A stretch of DNA of 64,000 nucleotides from Ariolimax columbianus (GCA_036924085.1 JAVGWX010000019.1:18229131-18293130), one strand, 5' to 3'. Positions 1-11,891 are shown, counted from the stretch's first letter. The notes: generated by a model from the letters alone, not told the origin. A program made the numbers and translations.

Positions 1-87
1 AAACATATTTACACTGTTATAATCTAATATCATATTTGGGAATGTTATTTCTATATATGTTTTCCAATCCGAGCTCAATACTCTCAT

Positions 88-162
88 ATATTATAGATAA
101 CGTTATAGATAACGTTACAGGTATATTATATATAACGTTATAGATATATTATATATATAACG

Positions 163-208
<46 letters not shown>

Positions 209-548
209 GATAACGTTATAAATAGATTATAGATAGCGTTATAAATATATTATAGATAACGTTATATATATATTATAGATAACGTTATAGATATATTATA
301 GATAACGTTGTGAATAGATTATATATAGATTATAGATAACGTTGTAGATATATTATAGATGACGTTATAGATAGATTATAGATAACGTTGTAGATAGATT
401 ATAGATAGATACCGTTATAGATAGATAACGTAGATAGATTATAGATAGATAACGTTATAGATATATTTTAGATAACGTTATAGATAGATTATAGATAACG
501 TTATAGATAGATTATAGATAACTTTATAAATTATATATAACGTTATAG
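88..548. repeat. AT-rich array with AACGTT palindromes
   Basis: Degenerate tandem array built from ATAACGTTATAGAT and TAGATTATAGAT blocks, with a pure (TA)n run at about 163-205. The palindrome ATAACGTTAT recurs about every 20-40 bases, so single strands can fold back. No ORF of interest. Spacing is irregular, so this is a low-order AT satellite or expanded microsatellite, not a clean minisatellite. Confidence 0.95.
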
Positions 549-1208
549 AATATCTGACGGTAAATCAGTAAATCGGTCACAAATGGATATTTAAAAACAA
601 AAACAAACGACATGACTTGAAAACCATCTATTTTTGCACATATGTTCCTAAGATCTGAACATAATTTTCACGAACATTGATACTTATCCCATCACTTATC
701 AGTGCACAAAAACGTATATCGTAGATGCCTTTTATCTGCTGACTTGGTCACATTTGCACTTCGCACTCAACATCTTCAACATTCGTGAAACGTCTCCCGA
801 AAAGGTAGGATCAAACATTATCATGTAGGCTAAACCACGCCAACACCCTATTGCAGATACTTACACTGTCTACCGATTTGTGAATGTCAGCTTGAATCAT
901 CCTTCCCACCCCACGCACAGATGCTTGTGTTGCAATTTGAACAGGCTGACCTGGAAAAAGGGAAAACACCATCTGTTCCCTGATCGTACGCTTTGTACAC
1001 ATGTGTACCATTTTTTATATGAGCTGCGCACGTTCATGCGACAACTAGCCCCTGGTACCTACCGTAGTCACAAAGCTGGATGCTGCTCTTATCCAACGGC
1101 CGTTTTCAATTATCCCATTTCAGCTTGTAACATACTTACTGGCCTACCCTGGTAGATAGATAACATCACCCGATTGGTATTAGGTGTTAAAAGAATTGGC
1201 CCACCATG
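549..1208. other. unannotated unique-looking sequence
   Basis: I see no repeat, RNA or convincing gene here. Overlapping short ORFs on both strands near 811-1155 (66 and 91 codons) have no recognisable motif and are probably chance. Confidence 0.5.
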
Positions 1209-1434
1209 ACCTTTCGCCATTCACTGAGAGGTACAGAGCACATATAGGTCTTCCCGCAGTGCAACAATGTGGATTCTTTTTAAAGGAACAGAACTTCTTA
1301 AGTTACAGTGGCGTCCGTCTTAGTTTTCCTCCCAGACCCAGGTAACGTAACACACAATCGTATCTAAAATTACATTTACAATTCGTGCGAGGTTTTACCC
1401 AAAAGCGGTCGACCAAGAGCAATCTTCTACTTTT
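1209..1434 (+). repeat. dispersed repeat, copy 1 (pair with 5980-6204)
   Basis: About 225 bases match 5980-6204 in the same orientation with only scattered substitutions. Similarity starts at ACCTTTCGCCATTCACTGAG and stops sharply after CAATCTTCTACTTT, with unrelated flanks on both sides. A segmental duplication would extend further, so these are two insertions of one short mobile repeat. I see no RT, transposase or clear pol III boxes; family unknown. Confidence 0.9.
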
Positions 1435-1763
1435 ATGTAAAATCAATGCCATAACTAAACGTTGTCAGATACAGGCTTCATGTGAGGGGCAAGTTGTAGT
1501 TGTGGCTCTATACTTCGCATGCAATGAAAAGGGTAAATGGATGATATATAAAAATATGTAAAATTTAAAATATATGTATTTTAAAAAATGAGTGACAAAA
1601 TATATTGTTTTGAGATGCGCAATAAAGTCGTTTCTTTATCGTGTCTTACGTATCGCTGCTCGCCAGGTGAACAGCTAATACCTTTACCAGGTAATGTATA
1701 GTTTTACATTGCTGAAACACTGAAACTAAGGCACAAGGATACGCGACAATTTCGTTTAGCAAG

Positions 1764-2200
1764 TATGGATGGATAGATGGGTGAATTAAAGGGGGAAGGT
1801 TGGATAACCCAGGGTGGGGAATGTATGGATAGATAGATGGATTATGTATTGATAGTTGTGGGGAGAGATAGATGGATATATTGAATTGCAGTAGATTGTT
1901 TGGGTCTGAGTAGATTAAATTAGGTTAGATTAGAAACGTTTAAATCTGGTTAGTTTAGATTTGATTAGATTATTTTAAATTGGATTAGCTTAGGTACAAT
2001 TAGATAAGATAGATTTGCTGATGCGCAGGAAGATGAAAGGGTACGTTTGAGTGGCAAAATGGATTATATACATAATTATACATTATTGAAATGAGTATAG
2101 ATTTATAGATATAATTTTATATTAAAGATCGAATTAGAGATAACAGATAGAATTATATATTGTACGTAGATAACATTATAGATAGAAAGATACGTAGAAT
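1764..2200. repeat. GATA/TTAGA low-complexity stretch
   Basis: Imperfect GGATAGATG and TTAGATTAGA motifs dominate, including several ATGGATAGAT blocks and a TTAGATT-rich part at about 1910-2010. No regular period. Flanks 1435-1763 and 2201-2552 hold nothing I recognise. Confidence 0.7.
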
Positions 2201-2552
2201 GGGAAAGCTTGTTAAAGATATTAAGGTTTCAAATAATTACATTGTTTCTTTCCTCTGTTATGGCCGTTTATAGGAACTGCAAATGAATCATATTACTACA
2301 TAGGTGAAACGCACGACGAAAGGTGTAGTGATACATTGAAGCTTCGTTTGGCTGGTGCGCTCTGACGTAGTGCACAAACATACATGTTTGTGTTGTCAGC
2401 ATATAGTCCACTGGCATGTACGTTTAGAGCTGTGCACGAGTCTGGTTTTAAGATTTGAGCATTACCTTCTCGGTTTTATGTGTGATATCGTGCTGTGCGC
2501 CCTCGGATTTTTTTCGTTTATGTTGTTAGCATACATTTTGGGGTAGATGTGG

Positions 2553-2890
2553 AAGTAGTAGTAGTAGCAGCAGCAGCTGTATGAGCACCAGCAAAAGTTG
2601 AATTAGTAGTAGCAGTTCAAGTAGTAGTCGTAGTAGGGGTAGTAGCAGTACTAGTAGTAGTTGTTGTCATTACTGCTGTTGATGTTGTAGTTTATTGATG
2701 TAATAGTTGTAGTAGTAATAATAGTAGTGGTAGTAGTAGAAATAGTTGCAATTACATAATTAGTGGTAGTTGAAATGGTAATATTATTAGTCGTATTAGC
2801 ACTATTAATTTTGTTATTATCAGTGGAAGTAATATTAGTATTACTAGCATGTATTGTTGTAGCAGTAATTGTAGTAGCGGAAGTAATTGT
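2553..2890. repeat. compound AGT/AGC/AAT trinucleotide repeat
   Basis: Runs of AGT with AGC inserts (AGTAGTAGTAGCAGCAGC near 2553-2575) decay into GTAGTAATA-type triplets. The minus strand reads as a Thr/Asn/Ile-rich 95-codon ORF at 2651-2938, which is just the trinucleotide in one frame and not a gene. Confidence 0.9.
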
Positions 2891-2971
2891 CCAAATTAAA
2901 TTATGGGAACGAGGAGAATAACCACAGAAACCACCCAATCATGTCGTGAATGGCAACTTTATAGAGCTATG

Positions 2972-3080
2972 CGTTGGAAGAGCAACCTCCTCATGTAAAA
3001 TAAATTTCAACAAAAGCCACAGCAACATCAGACAAAGTGCTTTGGCGCAGGTTTTCTGTAAGAGGCCATCTATATAGGCA
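2972..3080 (+). repeat. short dispersed repeat, copy 1 (pair with 14786-14896)
   Basis: Shares GAGCAACnTC followed by TGTAAAATAAAT, then CAACA, and later GTAAGAGGCCATCT against ACGAAAGAGACCATCT in the partner. A weaker relative may lie at 9635-9690. Diverged; family unknown. Confidence 0.5.
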
Positions 3081-3134
3081 GCATATGCTTTGTAAGGAGC
3101 GTAAGAGAATAGTAAAATACGACTTTAGTGTGAC

Positions 3135-3220
3135 GAAAACTGGGGAACGAACCTTTGGTCACAAAAGGCAGGCGCTCTAACCGCTTGTCACAAAAGACAG
3201 ACGCTCTAACTGCTTGTTCC
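3135..3220 (-). repeat. tRNA-like SINE head with internal 29-bp duplication
   Basis: On the minus strand a B-box-like GGTTCGTTCCC (3143-3153) follows AGCGGTTAGAGCG, the A-box-like half of a tRNA. The part between is duplicated head to tail: 3158-3186 and 3187-3215 are 29-bp direct repeats with three substitutions. This rules out a functional tRNA and points to a SINE head that has duplicated its 5' part. Body not traced. Confidence 0.5.
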
Positions 3221-3269
3221 AACAAGCAGTGTCCTATGTTTTTATGGTTTCTAAAATACTACCCTGATA

Positions 3270-3567
3270 TAACAGGCGTCAATGAAATGCTAGCAGTGCC
3301 CCACCGCAAGAGAAAGAAAGTCGGACTTGAAATGAACATGTCCAAGACGAAAGTCATGCGCAATAGCTTCACCTGCTGTGACCCAGTTTTCCTTAATGAA
3401 GAAAGATTGGACGACATGGACGAATAGATCTACATTGGGCGCCTGCTCAACGTGCAGAACAACCAAAACCCAGAGTTGACAAGATGGCGTCGCGTGGGTT
3501 GTGCGGTATTTTCATCAATAAGGTCGATACTGGACAGCATCCACGTCCAGAGCCTGCTCACCTCTCT
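3270..3567 (+). pseudogene. LINE reverse-transcriptase remnant, upstream part
   Basis: The plus frame reads KKVGLEMNMSKTKVM, then after an in-frame TAG at 3425-3427 continues IYIGRLLNVQNNQ and FSSIRSILDSIHVQSLLTSL. This is the segment downstream of the catalytic core in LINE endonuclease/reverse-transcriptase proteins (thumb region: VGL-N-KTK, then YLG). The catalytic YxDD region lies upstream and is absent. The frame runs to 3567, where a GAA-SINE interrupts it, and resumes at 3905. One stop plus 5' truncation make it a dead copy. Confidence 0.85.
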
Positions 3568-3904
3568 CAATCTCACACTACCAAACCCTGAAAGGGCTTA
3601 AGTAGCAGAATGTAGTCCAGAGACGGGAATGCGTTGTCTCGTAGTTTACAGCTTGACTGCGATAATTGCACCTTTCGGTCCAACACATCCGACTTCAGCA
3701 AGCATTTTTTGAGTACCGGGTTAGCATTCCCTCTTCGATCCCTTCTCCTTAGCCAGTCTGCCCTGCTGCAGTCTGTTATCCAGAATCACCACGTGGAGAT
3801 GTAGAAGGGTCTTGGCAGCTATGGTTCGCTGGCCCTGACGCTAGCAGTCAGCTATGGGTAGCTGACCACTGCAGCGCATGCGCTGCTCAGCATCTTGATC
3901 CCGA
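3568..3904 (-). mobile_element. GAA-SINE copy A, inserted inside a LINE ORF
   Basis: Full-length to the 5' end (GATCCC at 3898-3902 is the reverse complement of the family's GGGATC start); the 3' GAA tail is missing. Flanked by an 8-bp direct repeat ACCTCTCT (3560-3567 and 3905-3912), a TSD. Removing the element and one TSD rejoins the interrupted LINE reading frame, so this is a nested retrotransposition. Whether the tail was lost before or after insertion cannot be told. Confidence 0.9.
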
Positions 3905-4340
3905 ACCTCTCTATTCAACTCCACAGAACTACCTGCAATATGCTATACGACGGAAACACGGACTTTCATGAAGGAGATTGAGTCCACACTCTGAGTGACC
4001 CAAGCATCTCATGAGAAATGCATTGTCGGCTTCACGCTTCATAGCCAGCGCACAAAAGGTCTACATAATTCTGACATATGTCAGGATTCCCTGATAGAAG
4101 ATGCAGTTATTCGTGCAGACAAGATCAAACATCGCTGGTCGGGCCACTTACTACGAAGAGCGGACGATCGATGGAGCACAGCGACAGCAATATGGTACCC
4201 CAGAGACAAGAAGCGACCACGGGGACGACCACCAACACGCTGGTCCGACTTGCATCCCGCACCAGTATTCACGATGCCATAGAGGGGCAACTCATTATCC
4301 ACTTGTCCACCGTGGCCCACGACATAGACCGTTGAAAGAG
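3905..4340 (+). pseudogene. LINE reverse-transcriptase remnant, C-terminal part
   Basis: Continues the frame broken at 3567: SLFNSTELPAICYTTETRTF, a TGA, then CIVGFTLHSQRTKGLHNSDI, EDAVIRADKIKHRWSGHLLR, RADDRW and KRPRGRPPTRWSD. These are the usual C-terminal landmarks of the family (ETWT, GHxxR, RGRPPxRW). The best ORF is 3995-4282 (95 codons); after TRWSD the family frame is lost. Non-functional. Confidence 0.9.
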
Positions 4341-5174
4341 AAGTTCCGACCCGCAAAGGTGTAACCGCCGTTAAAAGATGAGTAGTACAGTAAGATATAA
4401 ACCCCCCAAAAAACTCGGTCTGAGATTGAAAGTGGGCGTGCCTCACCAAAATGATGCACAAATAATACCTGCAAATCGTCTATTCAAGCCGTTCCTACCT
4501 GATCTACTAATTGAAATGGCGTCCATCAGTAAAAACAATACTCTTATTAACCAAGCTTGCTTTGACATTAAAGGGAATCCGAGAATAAATGGCAGACATT
4601 GTTAAGTTAAAAAAGGCACTTTCTCAGAGCCCGTCACCCTCAGTATCCCTAGCATTAAAACCGTTCGCTATCTTCACGAGACAGACGTTTTAACCGTCAA
4701 GCTAGCAGTAACAGAGTTCTAAATTCTTAAGCTCCCGCCTGCAAATTGAGCTATAAAATACGATGTCGTTTGGTGAATCCAGCCTGCGATTTCCACCAAC
4801 AAATGCAAGAAAATGTATCAGCACGTCCATCGTAATGACTTTAGACAACAGTCTTGCCACTGAGGAACAGGTTCTCAATGTCGGTACAGTTTATCAGAGC
4901 TTGACACCGCCTCGACTGCTGTGAAATCCAGCGAGAAAGATCTTAGTAACGATAATAGGAGCACTTTTTCAACGTAACAAAAATGTCTACATCCGTCATC
5001 TGATGTTTTTGAATTGTTATATCATGGGGTCCTACAGACAATGTTGAAGGGTGGAATTTAAGCGCGTGACCTACTTCCTGCCAGCCCATCGTTCACGCAA
5101 ACCGTTTCTGTAATGACCTAGAATCCCCATAAGTTAATTGCCCAGGGAGTGTGATTAACAAGAAGAAGAAGAAC
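4341..5174 (+). other. possible LINE 3' flank ending in AAG tail
   Basis: No coding signal. An (AAG)4-like run at 5158-5174 resembles the GAA tails of retroelements elsewhere in the window, so part of this stretch may be a LINE 3' UTR or a separate retrocopy. I cannot align it to any other copy here. Confidence 0.3.
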
Positions 5175-5296
5175 CAGGTGTAGAAGGTTGCCGACACCTT
5201 ATCTAATAATAACAAATAATTAAATATTATAATAACATCGTTTGGTATATGACATGGAGTATCTGTTTTAACACATTGAAAAGTTTGTTGTGTGTG

Positions 5297-5402
5297 AAAG
5301 AGAGAGGGAGAGAGAGAGAAAGAAAGAAATAACAGTATAGTGAAAGATATATAGTCAAGGAGAAAGACAGAGAGAGAAAAAAAAGAGAGGGAGAAAGAGC
5401 GG
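5297..5402. repeat. purine-rich GA low-complexity block
   Basis: Interrupted (GA)n and GAAA runs at 5297-5330 and 5357-5402. Confidence 0.85.
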
Positions 5403-5469
5403 CAGTTGAATCAAAGAAAACCTCTTAATATAGTGAAACTGAAATATTAATGAGTGTTAATTTAGACAT

Positions 5470-5513
5470 TGGTCTGATAGTCCAAAGATATCAGTTCGAA
5501 TCCCGAACTGACC
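5470..5513 (+). repeat. tRNA-like fragment (T-arm)
   Basis: ATCAGTTCGAATCCCGAACT holds a perfect B-box (GTTCGAATCC) inside a short palindrome. No matching A-box at the right distance, so this is probably a decayed SINE head. Confidence 0.3.
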
Positions 5514-5979
5514 TAGGATTTATCGATTTTGGGAAAGGGGCTCGGCTGCTGCTACGTGTGAACATTTTAAAATACCTTTAATTTAACAAGACAATCTATG
5601 TCACTCTTCTGCTATCATTTTAGGTTAGAAGTTTTCTTTTCTTTTTTCTGATAGCTAATAATTTTTATTTGATGGAAAAACCATTCCAATGTAAAACCAT
5701 CTTAGATCACATATTACAACATAGTACGGATCTACTGTCCATGCGATGCTGAGGTTTGAGGGAATGAAAGAGCTGACATCCTGGTCTCACTTCCACCTCA
5801 AGTGGGGGACATTAACAATAGGTGTATTTAATTGATATTTTGATCAACGACCGCGTTTTAGGTTAAGACGCTGTAGACGACGAACCAACAAAGCACAGAT
5901 TTGAGGGTTGCGAAAGGGTTCAGCAGAGGAAAGGGCATGAGTGTGTATAACCAGCGAGCTACAGGGACCATCAGTATCT

Positions 5980-6204
5980 ACCTTTCGCCATTCACTGAGA
6001 TGTACAGAGCACCTATAGGTCTTCACGCAGTGCAACAATGTGAATTCTTTTTAACGGAACAGAACTTCTTAAGTTACAGTGGCGTCCGTCTTAGTTTTCC
6101 TCCCAGACCCAGGTAACGTAACACACAAGCGTATCTAAAATTACATTTACAATTCGTGCGAGGTTTTACCCAAAAGTGGTCGACCAAGAGCAATCTTCTA
6201 CTTT
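5980..6204 (+). repeat. dispersed repeat, copy 2 (pair with 1209-1434)
   Basis: See copy 1. The match begins at ACCTTTCGCCATTCACTGAG and ends at CTACTTTAG. Neither ORF crossing it on the minus strand (6166-6348, 6258-6440) is conserved in copy 1. Confidence 0.9.
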
Positions 6205-6443
6205 AGCTACAATCAGAAACGGCCCCATCCACGGTATCGTCCTTAGTTTCAACCCTTCTAGGAATCCTCGGGACATATCAATTCTTCTTGCCTCTCGTGA
6301 AAAAGAAATGTATCGTATCCACATTTCTGAATTGTGAATGGCCTGCAAAATTTACACGACCGGTTCATTTGTAATAGAGGGGTTGTGCCGCTCAGTTTTA
6401 GGGGCGTCATTAGTTGAATTCTATTGTTCATGTTGTACATGTT

Positions 6444-6718
6444 CTACATTCCACAGAAACATCAAAAGTCAACATTTCCTTTCTTGATTATATCTCTTCT
6501 ACATTCCACAGATCAATCAAAAGTCAACATTTCCTTTCTTGATTATATCTCTTCTACATTCCTCAGAAGCATCAAAAGTCAACATTTCCTTTCTTTATTA
6601 TAAATCTTCTACATTCCACAGAAACATTAAAAGTCAACATTTTCTTTCTTGATTATATCTCTTCTACATTCCACAGAAACATCAAAAGTCAACATTTATT
6701 TTCCTGATTGTATCCTTC
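6444..6718. repeat. 55-bp minisatellite, five units, with decayed extension to about 7740
   Basis: CTACATTCCACAGAAACATC starts at 6444, 6499, 6554, 6609 and 6664, an exact 55-bp period. Downstream to about 7740 the motifs CTACATTC and AGAAACATCAA keep recurring at irregular distance in T-rich sequence. That looks like an older, decayed part of the same array. A CT-rich run closes it at about 7638-7682. Confidence 0.9.
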
Positions 6719-7936
6719 TCCACATTCAACATACGTTCTCTAATCAAGCTCTCTTGCTTTTCCTATCCCTTTTCATTCTACATTCTACAAAAATATCGAA
6801 AACTTACTTTTTATCCGTTTTCTATTCCTTAGAAACATAGAATATCAACCTTTCTTTCCTTGTATTTTTTTTAGAAACAATTACTATCATTTTTAACTCT
6901 TTGTCTTTTTAATTTGTAATTTTGTTTTAAATTTTAACATCAGCTAAGAACTTTTTTTGTGTGTTTTGTTTTCTTCTTTACTACATTCCATAGAAGCCAT
7001 CAATTATCAACTTTTGGTTTCTATGTAAACAAAAATCAGCTATCAAACTTTCTTTCCTTTTTTTTTTAAGGAAACATCGATTATCAATCTTTATTTTTCT
7101 TGTTTTAGAAGCATCAACTATCAACCTTTTTGCCTTGTTTTCTTCACTTCTACATTCCAAAGAAACATCCTTTCTCAATCTTTATTTTCTGTGTCTTTTT
7201 ATTTAATGCATTTCATAGAAACATCAATTATCAAACTCTCCTTTCCTCGTCTTGTTTATGAACATCAACTATTAACCTTTCTTCTATGTTTTCTTCTTTC
7301 CTACATTACATAGAAACATCAATTATCAACCTATCTTTTTCTTGTTTTTAGAAGCATCAACAATGAACCTTTTTGACATGTTTTCTATTCTTTAACATTC
7401 CAAAGAAACTTCATATCTGAACCTTTCTTTTCCTGGTTTTCATTTTTTATCCATTTCACAGAAACACGACCATGAACCTCTCCTTGCCTTTCCTTTTTCC
7501 TTTGAAACATCAGCTAACAACCTTTCGTTCGCTTTAAAAAAAATAATATCTCAACCCTTTATTTTCTGGCTCTTTCTCTCTTTTCTACGTTAAATTTCTT
7601 AGAAACATCATCCTTCAACATTTCTTTTACTGGCTCTCTCTTTCTCTTTCCCTCTCTCTCTCTCTCTCTCCCTCCCTCCCTGCACTCCCTTTCATTCTAC
7701 ATTCTAGAAAAACATCAAAAGTCAACCACTTTTATCCCACCATCTTAGGTTTTTTGTTTTTTTCTTTTCCTATAACTAAGTTTATTCCCCATATGAACGC
7801 AACCCCCCATACACCTTCCCCTCTCTCACACCATCTTAACCAGGTAATCGAATTGCCATCATACGTTGAGCATGGATGCGTCTCCAAATTATAGAACATA
7901 TCGCGAACCCTCTTTAAAAAAAAAAAAAATTACTCG

Positions 7937-7995
7937 GAAAGAAAGCGCCTGGCCGAGGAGTTCCGAGTAGCATGCAGGGTGGTACGAATTCCTGT
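7937..7995 (+). mobile_element. tSINE-B head fragment
   Basis: GCCTGGCCGAGGAGT (A-box-like, 7948-7961) is followed by GGTACGAATTCC (B-box-like, 7981-7992). The head resembles those at 31888 and on the minus strand at 59398, both with GTGGCCGA or CTGGCCGA as in serine/leucine tRNAs. The body after the head is not traceable. Confidence 0.5.
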
Positions 7996-8177
7996 TTTTT
8001 GCAACAACAGGCCCCGGTCAATACTAGGTATCGCAACGTTCAAGAAAGAATAAATTATACTAAATATAACAAGTGTAATTGTTTTTCACCCTCAAAATAT
8101 AGCTGCCTGCAAGACGGCACAGGCAAAATTTAATTAAAGAAAGGTCCAGATTAGATATAAGAAATTGTTATTTGTTT

Positions 8178-8440
8178 TAGTCAGAGAGTGGGTGGATGCT
8201 TGGATATCATTGCCACAGGAAATAGTGGAGGCTGGGTAAATTAATGCATTCAAAAATAGATTGGATGCGCATAGATATTTTTTTTAGATCAAGTGAATGC
8301 AAAAGAAACTGGTTGTATACAGACTACAGTGTCTTCTTAACCAGTATAGAGTCGTTAAGTGCACCCTGCAGTAACTGGGTACTTGACTTGCAGTTAGGGA
8401 ATACTCGGTCGTGGTTTAGGGAACTGCAAATCACGTCACA
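8178..8440 (+). pseudogene. CR1-like LINE C-terminus and 3' end
   Basis: In the plus strand: SQRV (one-base shift) VDAWISLPQEIVEAG, a TAA, then INAFKNRLDAHRYF. The landmarks W-SLP-VV-A and FKNRLD are typical of the last residues of CR1/L2-type ORF2. The following bases, including AAAAGAAACTGGTTGTATACAG, recur at 32335-32458 (minus) and 35743-35803 (plus). 5'-truncated, frameshifted and dead. Confidence 0.75.
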
Positions 8441-11222
8441 TTAAAAGAATAGACTTAGTCTCTTAAATTTCATTCCCGCCATTGTCTAACTGTCTGTGTT
8501 TTTTATTAACGAAACCTACCTGCTAATGTACGTATATCTAAACTGCTCGCAGTCTAGAGAATGTCTGCATTTGATGTCTTGAATATATTGTGTGTTAGAC
8601 CAGGGATTCATTTCTATTAACATCCACATTTACAAAAATAGCACAAGACGCCACGTCGGTAAGTGAAAATAAACACATATCTACGTTACGAATAAATAGT
8701 ATTCATCAGTGACAAAGAACGACGAGTATAAGAATAACTAATAAATCATAGCAAAAACGATAAATGCGGATCGAATTTGTACTTTCTAGCTGAACTTTTG
8801 TTAACTTTCCAACATGCATCTGTGAAAGGAGACGCTTGAGAACATAATGTTTTCTTCCTACAGAAATTGGATGGCGATATCCGAATTCCTGAACTGACTG
8901 TTGCCTTTATTAGATTAATTAATGTCGAAGTTTGAAGACGAAAACAGAAGCAGATGAAGAAAGACAGAAGAAATGATGTTTTTGAACCCGCACAGTGTCT
9001 TTACTGTACTTGCCAGAATATATAGCGTACCGTATTTTTTACCCGTTTTTGTTTTTGCGTGACATTTGTCCGTTTTCGTAGACTTCTATTTCTCCTATTT
9101 TAACCAACTTCCCCATGTCCTACAAAGCCGAAATTGTGTACACATCACTTTGCTACTGCTACATTCTATCACATTTTAACGGATCATGTACATGCAATTT
9201 CAAAAAACGTGACCACATTTTGGTTGAATCACCAAGTAACCTGCACCTTTCGCCCGTTATTGTCACTGAATTGTATTGCCACAGCGTGAAAGACGATTAT
9301 CAAAGCGCTGACAACAACGAAGTGTTCGTAAAAAGCAAGAAATGTTTAGAAATGTTTTTTTCTCTTAGGAACGTCTTAGTAAAGATAAACTTTTATACCG
9401 ATAAATGTATTGTTTAAAAAAAAAATATTTTTTATATATATTTTTTTTCATTACATCATCAACTTTGTTGTTTTTTTAAAAGTGTTGGTAAATTCGGATA
9501 AGAAATTAATCGTATCTTTATTTACAACTCAGCTCTAACAGGCTCACAAGTGTGGGGTTACCGAGGATAACAGAATAGGCCCACTGTTTCCTTGCCTACA
9601 TGTCGAAATAGGCGATTAAAGGGAAGTGTGTTTAGAGAAGGCAACCTCATAATTTAAAACAAAAAACCATTGCTATTAAACATCATTACAAAAAACTGGA
9701 AATACGTTTCCTAAGAGCTTGTTCAGGAATGCCACGTGCTTTGTTGGGCCTGACTGCCCCAGCTGGGTCGAAGAGGAAGGAAAACGAAAGGGGGTGAGAA
9801 GAATAAGCAGAAGAAGAAACTAACGGAAGCTTGTAATACAACTTTAACGAGCCTACATTTGTTTAGAGTGTTCCCTTGTAATTATGGGGTCAAACGAGTC
9901 AAAACAGGCTGATAACGTGCAGAATACTGACCAAAACCTCACCATCTAATCCACGAGGTGAAATAGGCTGTGAAACAGAGCAGCTTGACAAACGAGATCA
10001 ACATTGTAATCCAAATAGAGAAACCTCTCATTACACTACAGCCTAGATAACACAGCGCCATCTTCCTTATTCAGTACGCCTCGGGATATACAAATAGTTA
10101 CTGTAACCCTCTACCAAAGATAATCGTCAAGAATACACAATCCACCATAAAAAACGTTGAACAGCAACATCGTTGCTTTGTTCATGAAACAAATATTAAA
10201 TTATAAATTAAACAAACAAGTATATATATACCCTAGTGCTTAGTGTTAGTATAGATTGGCTTATTTCTTGTCATTTATCTAAATTTAGCTTGCCATTTCC
10301 CGCATTTGCCTTTATAAAAAACACATTTTTGCGGGGATAATTCCGCCTCTCAGCTACACATTTTGCCCTCGTCTGTCTCTCAACCTTTCTCTGGCTCCTC
10401 CAGGCCATAGCGTATGGACCAACATCACATATAACAAATTACTTTGGCATTACCAAAAACATTATATGTTCATACTCATTACATCTTATGCCCTCGTTAC
10501 AGCCTCGTGCAAGATGCGAGTGGCGAGAATTTATTCCCAGATTGCTCTAAAATTGTTTTTCTAGAGGCCAACGTTCTTCAAGCAAGGGTACAGGTCGTTC
10601 AATAACAGGCACAGTCTTATTTTGACATGTTACCCATACAAAGAAAAGGAAAAGCTCATCTTGACTTGTACACTTGTGCCGGGCCGGAAAGCACTCTGCC
10701 CCCTGAGGGAGACTTTCATCATTATTATCATCGTCGTCATCACCATTAATCCAGCTGGTTCAGCGTTCGACACATGATTGCAATGGATGTTCTCCATTAT
10801 TCTTATAGGATACATCTTTTTGAGCTCCGCCTATGACACTCGAGGTACACTAGCCTTCTCTGCCAGTTCTTCGCCAGGTGTTCATTTGCATCCCCACTTG
10901 TCTCTTTTCGTAATGGCTCCAATCCAGCGCATATATGTATATGTTGCCAGACGTCTTTCCGACGACGTGTCCACTCTATCTCCAATTTATCTACATGTAT
11001 ACCTGTTGTATTGATGGCTGCACATTTTTGCAGTACTAATTTTTGAAGCAGTGTATAATTATCGTAGTCACAGAGCACTCGTTTTTCATGACCATGGTGC
11101 GACATATAAATCCCATTATGGGTACGTTCCAGCTGTTAACGGGAACCTGGCATACGACTAAGGAAGTAAAAGACAGCGATACAAGGAACTGGCAACCCTT
11201 CCTCATACAAGCTGTTGCTTAG
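8441..11222. other. 2.8 kb with no recognised feature
   Basis: No tandem array or family member that I can place, apart from a weak match at 9635-9690 to the repeat at 2972. Two 100-codon ORFs exist: 9115-9417 on plus and 10803-11105 on minus, the latter starting in a good context (CACCATGG lies near its start). Neither shows a known motif, signal peptide or conserved neighbour. Both are low-confidence candidates only. Confidence 0.4.
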
Positions 11223-11638
11223 TATACTGAAGCCTCTAATAACATCAAACCCCGTATACTGAAGCCTCTAATAACATCAAACCCCGTATACTGAAACCTC
11301 TAATAACATCAAACCCCGGATACTGAAACCTGCAATATAATCAAACCCCGTATACTGAAACCTCTAATAACATCAAACCCAGTATACTAAAGTCTCTAAT
11401 AACATCAAACCCAGTATACTAAAGTCTCTAATTACATCAAACCCCGTATACTGAAACCTCTAATAATATCAAACCGTGTATACTGAAACCTCTAATAACA
11501 TCAAACCCAGTATACTAAAGTCTCTAATAACATCAAACTCGGTATACTGAATTCTCTAATAACATCAAACCCAGTATACTAAAGTCTCTAATAACATCAA
11601 ACCCAGTATACTAAAGTCTCTAATAACATCAAACCCAG
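11223..11638. repeat. 32-bp minisatellite, 13 units
   Basis: TATACTGAAGCCTCTAATAA starts a 32-bp unit (11223, 11255 and so on). Two unit subtypes exist: CTGAAACCTC with AAACCCCG, and CTAAAGTCTC with AAACCCAG. The second dominates the 3' half, so part of the array expanded later. Confidence 0.95.
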
Positions 11639-11830
11639 ACAGCTGTGTTAGCTACTATAGGGCAAACCTTTACATTACATATTACACATGGCGAGGCTGC
11701 AGTCTCAACGCACAATTTCTCTTTGGTTGTCATTTAGTGCATGCTCGTAATTTGCAGTGGGTCTGCTATTTGATCCCCAAGGTTTTCACTAAATAATAGT
11801 AATGTACAAGAGTAAATTTAGAGAACGCTA

Positions 11831-11831
<1 letters not shown>

Positions 11832-11886
<55 letters not shown>
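11832..11886. repeat. (GA)n microsatellite
   Basis: Near-perfect GA run; the source of the poly-Ser/Leu minus-strand ORFs at 11766-12067. Confidence 0.98.

Positions 11887-11891
<5 letters not shown>

Noticed and set aside
10803..11105. 100-codon minus ORF starting in a good translation context
   Set aside because: No recognisable motif, an overlapping plus ORF, and no neighbouring exon or splice evidence.
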